47,648 bases of DNA from NCBI GenBank assembly GCA_019056785.1, contig DXJV01000065.1, positions 1-47,648 on the forward strand. The letters run 5' to 3'. Position numbers and translations under genes: made by a program. Source of the DNA: Candidatus Heimdallarchaeota archaeon (GTDB taxonomy: Archaea; Asgardarchaeota; Heimdallarchaeia; JABLTI01). The notes beneath the pieces were generated by a model. It had not been told where the DNA came from and made no database searches. It saw only the letters and a program-made list of their open reading frames with translations. Below are positions 42,586-47,648 of the stretch, piece by piece. Positions within the stretch are counted from its first letter, which is position 1; the number at the start of each line of letters is the position of its first letter.

Positions 42586-43746
42586 TCACTCTCCCGGGAA
42601 GATGCCTGAATCCTCAGTTACTTCTTGTTGAAGCATTTTAAAAGCATAGGCTGAAGTTGAAAAGGTTGTAGCCTTTAATGACTTTGCAATAGTTGCAAGT
42701 TCCTCATCGAAAATTCTCACAAATACTTGAATATGAGGGTATTTATCTCCAATAGCATTTGTCAAAAGAATGGCATCTGAAAAGGTTTCTTCAGAATTCC
42801 AGCAAATGTATATTTGTGAGGTTTTCATGAGATTGCAATAATTCTCGAGGCTGCTTAAGAAAAGCACCTCTTCATTAAAAACATGTACTTTTTTTCGCCG
42901 CCGGTAGCGCGCTTTGTTTGCTTCAGGGTCCAGTAAGTAGATCTCTGCTTTTAGCTCCCGAGCATAATAATCGACAATACGATTTACAATAGAATCGTTT
43001 CCAAGAACAATGACCTCATCACCTGGTTTGTAATCCTGGCTCCATTTTTTCACGGATTCCAACGCCCATTTTGATGTTGAAAAAGTAAAAGCATTCCAAG
43101 GCTCTTTAGTAAGAAAGTCACGAAAATGCTCGTTAAAAACACGCATATAAAGCGCACAATCCTTATTCAAACGGCGGACATGCTCGGCAGCGATGAGAGC
43201 CCGACGCAAGTCATTTGTGACACAAAAAACTTCCTTACATTTGTGGACATTTGCAAGCTGCATAACCTCAATGTCGGTATAATCCCCAACAATTACCGGT
43301 TGATTAAAATTGATCAATTCTTCCACTTTTTCTTTCTTAATTTCCACGAGAGTATAAGGATGTTTGTATTGACGTAAATAGTCAACAATACGTTCACCTA
43401 AGTGGTTATAACCTAAAATAACCGTATGATTAGTCTTCCGAGAAGCAAGCCGACGAGCAGCCATCATTGGGTTGTAACCATAAAATTCTTGGAGAGTTGT
43501 AAGAATGAATGTCAAAACTAATAATTCGAATAGAAGCGGCCAAAGAAACTGATAAAAATTATAAAAGAGATGGTCTGAGGTTTTCAGGCAGATTGATATT
43601 AGGAGTATTTCTTTGAAGGTTTTATTAGGTTCAATAATTGAAAAGATAACTATGCCAAAAATCCAAAAGAGTATGAAAAGGGAAAAAGGTAAAAGGAAAC
43701 GCCGCAATTGATTTTTAAGCGTTAAAAGCTTCTTTTGGTAAGGCAT
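42586..43746 (-). CDS. Two-helix membrane protein with tandem RCK/TrkA-N domains, no potassium filter
   Basis: The protein has 386 residues. Two hydrophobic helices (about 16-37 and 66-86) precede two Rossmann-like RCK_N domains. The first begins TVILGYNHLGERIVDYL (near 108), followed by VIVGDYTD. The second begins EVIVLGNDSIVNRIVDYYA (near 245). This is the layout of MthK-type potassium channels and of TrkA, but the loop between the two helices reads KTSDHLFYNFYQF, with no TVGYG selectivity filter. It is thus unlikely to be a normal K+ channel and might be a sensor, a non-selective channel or a pore-less regulator. Start ATG 43746; no ribosome site is obvious. Confidence 0.8.
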   Translation of the reverse strand: MPYQKKLLTLKNQLRRFLLPFSLFILFWIFGIVIFSIIEPNKTFKEILLISICLKTSDHLFYNFYQFLWPLLFELLVLTFILTTLQEFYGYNPMMAARRLASRKTNHTVILGYNHLGERIVDYLRQYKHPYTLVEIKKEKVEELINFNQPVIVGDYTDIEVMQLANVHKCKEVFCVTNDLRRALIAAEHVRRLNKDCALYMRVFNEHFRDFLTKEPWNAFTFSTSKWALESVKKWSQDYKPGDEVIVLGNDSIVNRIVDYYARELKAEIYLLDPEANKARYRRRKKVHVFNEEVLFLSSLENYCNLMKTSQIYICWNSEETFSDAILLTNAIGDKYPHIQVFVRIFDEELATIAKSLKATTFSTSAYAFKMLQQEVTEDSGIFPGE

Positions 43747-43865
43747 AAATCAAAATTTGCTAGAGAGTAATTAAATTTTTTCACACGAAAAAATGACGAA
43801 AGACAAATATTTAATTTAACAACCTTAATTAAGTAAAAAGTTATTTCCAAACTGGGGCGAAAAAT

Positions 43866-44342
43866 ATGAAGATATGGATCTTACATGATAGCCATTATGG
43901 TAATGGCGAGAAATTGGCAGAACAACTAGCAGATATCTTTAAGAAAATGGCATTCGAAGTAAAAATTGGAAATGTTAAATTTGTAAAGCCAGCTCAAGTT
44001 GCCAAAGAAGCTCCTGAAGGATTAGTTGTTGGAGCAGCTTTAAGAATGTTCATGGCGAGTCCGGCGTCAAAACGATGGTTACGAAAATTTAATCGCGAAC
44101 AGAAAAAACGGCAGCAAGCAGTGAATTTTGGTTGTTGTTTTCTAACTCATGTATGGAAGAGAGAGCGATGTACCCTACAAGGAAAACGACTTGTGAAAGC
44201 ACTGCAAAAGACTACAACCATCAAAAAAGTTTTCCCAGAATGGTTATCTGGCCGCGTCGAAACAGCAGAAGGTCCACTAACAAAAGAAACAATCAAATCT
44301 ATTCAAGAATTCGGTGAAAGAATTCTCTCATGGATAAAATAA
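43866..44342 (+). CDS. Flavodoxin-like protein, 158 aa
   Basis: Short flavodoxin fold. It opens with strand MKIWILHDSHYGNGEKLAEQLA, where the FMN phosphate loop usually reads S/TxTGNT; here HDSHYGNGE fits with one change. Second strand block EGLVVGAALRMF, then FGCCFLTHVW. The usual aromatic residues that stack on FMN are not clearly placed, so cofactor binding is likely but not certain. It has about the length of flavodoxins (140-170). ATG 43866 follows GGGGCGAAAAAT. The nitrilase gene starts 13 bases before its end in another frame, so the two are translationally coupled. Confidence 0.8.
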   Translation: MKIWILHDSHYGNGEKLAEQLADIFKKMAFEVKIGNVKFVKPAQVAKEAPEGLVVGAALRMFMASPASKRWLRKFNREQKKRQQAVNFGCCFLTHVWKRERCTLQGKRLVKALQKTTTIKKVFPEWLSGRVETAEGPLTKETIKSIQEFGERILSWIK

Positions 44343-45316
44343 CTAATTTTACTAGGTTTAAAAAAACATTGAATGCAAAAAATACGCGAGTGAAAGTAGC
44401 AGTCATTCAAGACGCTGCTAAATTAATGGATAAAAAGGCTTGCCTTCAAAAAGTGGCAGAATTAACGAAACAAGCAGCTGAAAAAGGTGCAAAGCTTGTC
44501 CTTTTTCCTGAAGCATTCATCCCCGGTTATCCAAGGGGGCTAACTTTTGGGACAAAAATTGGCAGCCGTTCTGAAGAAGGGAAGAAGGATTTTGCGCGTT
44601 ATTGGGAAAATGCTATCGAGCTGCCAGGGACAGATGGTGACGCTCTCGAGAAAATTGCTAAAAAGAATGTAGTTTATCTTATTATCGGTGTGATCGAACG
44701 CAAAGCAGGTTTCCGCGGAGGAACGCTTTACTGCACAATACTTTATTATTCTCCCACCGGAGAATTACTAGGCAAGCATCGAAAATTAAAACCAACCGGC
44801 TCAGAACGACTGATTTGGGGGGAAGGAGATGGCAGTACGCTAACAGTAGTTGAAACGCCTTTTGGAAAGTTAGGCGGCTTGATTTGTTGGGAGAATTACA
44901 TGCCACTTGCTCGTATGGCAATTTATTCTCGAGGGGTTGATATCTATGTTGCACCAACGGCTGATGCAAGAGAGAGTTGGCAAGCAACAATTAGACATAT
45001 TGCCTTAGAGGGGCGATGCTTTGTTCTGTCCTGCAATCAATTTGTTACGAAAAAGGACTATCCCAAGGATTTAGCTTGTTCACAAGAGCTTGCAAAAGAA
45101 TCGGAGGTCCTGTGTAGAGGTGGAAGTGCAATTATTGACCCCAATGGTAATTATTTAGCAGGGCCTTTGTTCGACAAGGCGGGTATTTTATTTGCAGAAT
45201 TGGATATCTCACTTATAGCAAAAAGCCGATATGACTTTGATGTTGTTGGACATTATGCACGTTGGGATGTATTTGAATTCAAAATTAAAAATAATTCAGG
45301 AAAAGAACGATTTTAA
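44330..45316 (+). CDS. Nitrilase-superfamily carbon-nitrogen hydrolase
   Basis: Cytoplasmic enzyme of 328 residues. The catalytic triad is complete: Glu61 in LVLFPEAFIPGYPRG, Lys152 in KHRKLKPTGSER, Cys186 in GGLICWENYMPLAR. The sequence LFPEAFIPGYPRG and CWENYMPLAR match the branch of true nitrilases (branch 1: nitrile to acid plus ammonia) more closely than amidases or carbamoylases. Aliphatic or aromatic nitriles could be substrates. Family members form spiral oligomers; the C-terminal tail is short here. It overlaps the flavodoxin gene. Branch-1 nitrilases are common in bacteria and plants and rare in archaea, so gene transfer is possible. A hairpin terminator follows. Confidence 0.92.
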   Translation: MDKITNFTRFKKTLNAKNTRVKVAVIQDAAKLMDKKACLQKVAELTKQAAEKGAKLVLFPEAFIPGYPRGLTFGTKIGSRSEEGKKDFARYWENAIELPGTDGDALEKIAKKNVVYLIIGVIERKAGFRGGTLYCTILYYSPTGELLGKHRKLKPTGSERLIWGEGDGSTLTVVETPFGKLGGLICWENYMPLARMAIYSRGVDIYVAPTADARESWQATIRHIALEGRCFVLSCNQFVTKKDYPKDLACSQELAKESEVLCRGGSAIIDPNGNYLAGPLFDKAGILFAELDISLIAKSRYDFDVVGHYARWDVFEFKIKNNSGKERF

Positions 45317-45343
45317 AGGTGTCTATTAAAATAACAAAAAAAG

Positions 45344-45365
45344 AAAAAGCAAAAAAAGGCTTTTT
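45344..45365. terminator. Hairpin between nitrilase and convergent gene
   Basis: AAAAAGC (45344-45350) and GCTTTTT (45359-45365) form a seven-pair stem over an eight-base loop, with A and T runs on both sides. It can act on both strands. Confidence 0.55.
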
Positions 45366-45404
45366 ATTCAAACCTACAGTAGATAAAAACAAGCTGTGTC
45401 TTTA

Positions 45405-46181
45405 TTATTTAATTTTCACAATGGGACAGTCTTCAATTGTAAGATATGCTTTGCAAACGGGGCAGCTACTGTTACTGTTTTGAATAAGCCATTTTTCAAG
45501 GTCCTCTTTTGTAGCCATATTGCCACAATAGGGGCAAGCAACGATTTCATCTAAAGAAAAGTCGAGCGGTAAGCCTGAAACCATGTTTTTAGCTTTTAAG
45601 GGGGGTTTGTCGAGAAAGTAAACTTTCGTTATTGGTATGCTCGCTCTTAACCCTTGTGCTGGTAACGATGTATCCGGCATCTTGTTGTAATAATTCTCTA
45701 ATTGTTCAAGAGTATAATTATTTGCTTCAGCAATATTTCGCAAAGCTTCGGTTAAAATAAGACCAATATTTATTTGCTGTAAACTCTCCCCATTTCCAAT
45801 GGTTATGACACTTTTGAGGGTTTTACGATATTCGTGAATTGTTCTCCCTGCTTCGATGGATCGCAGATCTTGCAAGGCTGCAACGCTTAATGGTATCTTG
45901 TTCATCTCGTATGTGCTACTGGGTGGATCAATTAAGTTTTTAATAAGCTCTTTGGCATTTTCCTCATCACGAAGAGCCTGGATTTCTAAATAAGCTTTCT
46001 TTACCGGGCGAATACTCATAAAATATATAACTAATGGCAATAACCCAGCAGAAAGAATTCCGCTAAAAATTAAAAAAGGCCTTACTCCTTTTATTTGTTC
46101 AGCCCATTTTTTCTCGAGATTTCTCCCTTGTTTTGGGTGGCTAGGAGCTAATTCTCTATTTGTAAAATCATTTTCTGGCAT
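45405..46181 (-). CDS. Membrane protein with C-terminal zinc ribbon, unknown function
   Basis: The protein has 258 residues. A hydrophilic N-terminus (about 35 residues) is followed by one hydrophobic helix (PFLIFSGILSAGLLPLVIYF, about residues 34-55). The middle is helical and charged (KELIKNLIDPPSSTYEMNKI, RNIAEANNYTLEQLENYYN). The end carries a zinc ribbon of the CPYCGN...CPVCKAYL form (about 217-245). No family is recognised. It resembles in plan the interrupted gene at 32382-33112 (helix plus zinc ribbon). The start is ATG 46181, with no clear ribosome binding site. Confidence 0.7.
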   Translation of the reverse strand: MPENDFTNRELAPSHPKQGRNLEKKWAEQIKGVRPFLIFSGILSAGLLPLVIYFMSIRPVKKAYLEIQALRDEENAKELIKNLIDPPSSTYEMNKIPLSVAALQDLRSIEAGRTIHEYRKTLKSVITIGNGESLQQINIGLILTEALRNIAEANNYTLEQLENYYNKMPDTSLPAQGLRASIPITKVYFLDKPPLKAKNMVSGLPLDFSLDEIVACPYCGNMATKEDLEKWLIQNSNSSCPVCKAYLTIEDCPIVKIK

Positions 46182-46524
46182 AATTTAAACCCAAATTCGT
46201 TCTTTTTCAATGAAAGGTGTTGACTACTAATAATTTGATAATATGGGATATTTCCTTGAATCATTATTTAAAACTTTTCAAATCAGAGGTTCCTACAATG
46301 AAATTTGAAACTATGAATATTTGCCATGACCATATTGAAACGTTAATGCGTGTTCTACAATATATTGAGATAATAATTTGAGGGGTTATGGTTACGACCA
46401 TCTTAGCGAGTCATGTTTTTTTTGGTAATCTATTGAGACTTAAAAAAGAATATGAATTATCTATGCTAAGGTTAATGTAGGATAAGAACTTATTAGTAAT
46501 TGATTTTGTGTAGTGAAATTGCAT
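46182..46524. other. Divergent intergenic region, 343 bases, with two very short frames
   Basis: Two plus-strand frames follow each other: ATG 46298 to stop 46381 (27 codons, AGAGGT seven bases upstream) and ATG 46388 to 46480 (30 codons). The first peptide contains ICHDHIETLMRVLQYIE, which faintly recalls the first helix of a hemerythrin-like protein. They may be remnants or small proteins; I do not call them genes. The remaining sequence is A/T-rich with no other feature seen. Confidence 0.3.
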
Positions 46525-47466
46525 ATGCCCTATTCATTCAAATTTGTTTATGGCCCCGTCCCATCGAGACGGCTGGGAGAGTCTTTAGGGGTGAGCCCCA
46601 TCCCCAATAAGACTTGTAATTATTCTTGTGTGTACTGCCAGTTAGGGAGAACAACGCATTTTATAAATGAACGCAGAGATTTTTACCCAAAGGAAGACAT
46701 TTTTGCAGAAATAAAAGAAGCAGTCTCCTCTACAGAGAAGATTGACTATATAACCTTTGTTGGAGAAGGCGAACCGACGCTTTATAAAAGTCTGGGGTGG
46801 TTAATAGCTGAAACAAAGAAACTTACGACTATACCTATTGCTGTTATTACAAACGGTTCGTTACTTTACTTGCCGGAAGTTCGCAAAGATCTTCTCAAAG
46901 CGGATGTTGTATTACCAACTTTAGATGCTGTTGATCAAGCACTTTTCCGCAAAGTGAATCGCCCTCGTAGAGAACTCGTCATTGATAAAATTATCCAGGG
47001 AATGATGGACTTTCGAGCTGAATATTCTGGCGAAATTTGGATGGAGGTAATGCTCGTAAAAGGCCTTAACGATTCTGAAGAAACCATTCAGGAATTAAAA
47101 ACTGTCCTTGATAAACTCCGGTCAGAGAGAGTGTATGTTAATGTTCCTATCCGCCCCCCAGCTGAGAAGTGGGTGGAAATCCCTGACAAAGAAGTGGTGC
47201 TCCGGATCTGCAAGACATTAGGCGCAACAAATCTTGCTTTCTATGAATCGACTACTGGCTTTACTATTCAAAGCCAGGAGGAAATTGAGGAAGAAATCTT
47301 AAAAATAACTACTCGGCACCCCTTACGAGAGGATCAAATTTTGCATCTAACTGCTATGCCCACTGAAAAAATTCGCAAACTCCTCGAGACAATGGTGAAG
47401 CAAGAAAAACTTAAGAAAATGCTTTACAATAAGCAAGTTTTTTACGAGAATGCAAAAAGAAAATAG
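46525..47466 (+). CDS. Radical SAM protein, COG0731-like
   Basis: The protein has 313 residues. It starts MPYSFKFVYGPVPSRRLGES, the marker of the COG0731 Fe-S oxidoreductases related to the TYW1 wybutosine enzyme. The cluster motif is CxxxCxxC at Cys31, Cys35 and Cys38 (KTCNYSCVYCQLGRT), and GEGEPTL is the SAM-binding glycine-rich strand. Residues 245-313 (a helical tail with ITTRHPLREDQILHL) look like a winged-helix appended domain. The substrate is unknown. I chose ATG 46525; the GTG at 46513 would add four residues. There is no clear ribosome binding site. Confidence 0.9.
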   Translation: MPYSFKFVYGPVPSRRLGESLGVSPIPNKTCNYSCVYCQLGRTTHFINERRDFYPKEDIFAEIKEAVSSTEKIDYITFVGEGEPTLYKSLGWLIAETKKLTTIPIAVITNGSLLYLPEVRKDLLKADVVLPTLDAVDQALFRKVNRPRRELVIDKIIQGMMDFRAEYSGEIWMEVMLVKGLNDSEETIQELKTVLDKLRSERVYVNVPIRPPAEKWVEIPDKEVVLRICKTLGATNLAFYESTTGFTIQSQEEIEEEILKITTRHPLREDQILHLTAMPTEKIRKLLETMVKQEKLKKMLYNKQVFYENAKRK

Positions 47467-47484
47467 AAGGAAGTACTTTTTCCT

Positions 47485-47648
47485 TCAAAGTTGAATGGTA
47501 GCAGTAACAGGCATATGATCCGACGAATGAGCATCACGTATTACCCGGCAGTCAGTTAAAACCATTGATGGTGAAACAAAGATGAAATCGATATGTGTAT
47601 AGGGATTTCTCCAATTAAATGTGGAGCCATTATAACCTGTATCATCGA
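47485..47648 (-). CDS. Endonuclease/exonuclease/phosphatase family protein, C-terminal part, cut by window edge
   Basis: Only the last 54 or so codons are inside the window. They read NWRNPYTHIDFIFVSPSMV, then RDAHSSDHMPVTATIQL and a TGA stop. 'IDFIF' and 'SDHxPV' are the two final motifs of the endonuclease/exonuclease/phosphatase fold (metal-binding Asp and catalytic His). Substrate classes range from AP-site DNA to phospholipids, so nothing more can be said without the N-terminus. It is convergent with the radical SAM gene, 18 bases apart, with a small inverted repeat (AAGGAA/TTCCTT) between. Confidence 0.88.
   Translation of the reverse strand, partial: DDTGYNGSTFNWRNPYTHIDFIFVSPSMVLTDCRVIRDAHSSDHMPVTATIQL

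Noticed and set aside
42286..42609. Plus-strand 107-codon frame
   Set aside because: It runs in a different frame through the interrupted cupin, which has a clear metal-binding motif.
1..47648. General reassignment of TAA to an amino acid
   Set aside because: Many intact genes here end in TAA at the expected family length; only two internal TAA codons were seen.
1..47648. CRISPR array, transposase, integrase or phage genes
   Set aside because: No direct-repeat array, no transposase or integrase motif, and no phage structural genes were found.

Overview
The window is a piece of an archaeal chromosome, read as a low-GC genome of very roughly 37 percent by eye. The archaeal assignment rests on an RNA polymerase subunit N (Rpb10) gene, an intron-bearing tRNA-Trp 5' half, archaeal-type TATA elements and GAGGTGA-like ribosome binding sites, a TrpB2-type tryptophan synthase, and NosD-like and thrombospondin-3-type surface proteins. 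The gene mix (LURP-one-like protein, HGSNAT-like acyltransferases, HEAT protein with a histone-H1-like tail, large FtsX permease) would fit an Asgard archaeon such as a Heimdallarchaeia lineage. That is inference: no eukaryotic signature protein decides it. I see no phage, transposon, CRISPR array or rRNA.

Layout. 1-5.7 kb: tRNA-Trp 5' half at the edge, a HEAT protein, a FetAB-like ABC transporter and a GH57 glycosidase. 5.7-14 kb: a secreted multidomain protein, a disrupted YoaP-like acetyltransferase, an acyltransferase, a DUF89 phosphatase, a DUF998 protein, a class II aldolase, rpoN, a frameshifted AlkA-like glycosylase and a 57-residue zinc ribbon. 14-21 kb: surface proteins (beta-propeller/thrombospondin-3, NosD helix), a cupin, a monoacylglycerol-lipase-like hydrolase and a frameshifted membrane protein. 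21-27.6 kb: a MacB/FtsX-like ABC system with a double ATPase and a 973-codon permease frame, next to a small secreted peptide gene and a divergent two-HTH regulator. 27.7-35.5 kb: a DUF998-like protein, a TPR protein, a PEBP protein, trpB2 behind a structured leader, a DUF59 protein, a broken membrane/zinc-ribbon gene, an MFS transporter and a LURP-one-like protein. 35.7-42.1 kb: two tandem membrane acyltransferases, then a three-gene operon of split 2-hydroxyacyl-CoA-dehydratase-type proteins with their ASKHA activase. 42.2-47.6 kb: a cupin with an internal stop, a tandem-RCK membrane protein, an overlapping flavodoxin-nitrilase pair, a membrane/zinc-ribbon protein, a radical SAM enzyme and the end of an endonuclease/exonuclease/phosphatase gene.

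The features I rate highest are the trpB2 leader (an inverted repeat masking the Shine-Dalgarno of a leader ORF, plus a hairpin two bases before the trpB2 Shine-Dalgarno), the split dehydratase/activase operon, and the peptide/MacB-like/regulator neighbourhood. Five otherwise recognisable genes are interrupted by single-base indels, three of them involving A/T homopolymers, or by in-frame TAA codons. This is either assembly error, early decay, or expression by slippage or readthrough. CTCGAG also looks several-fold over-represented.
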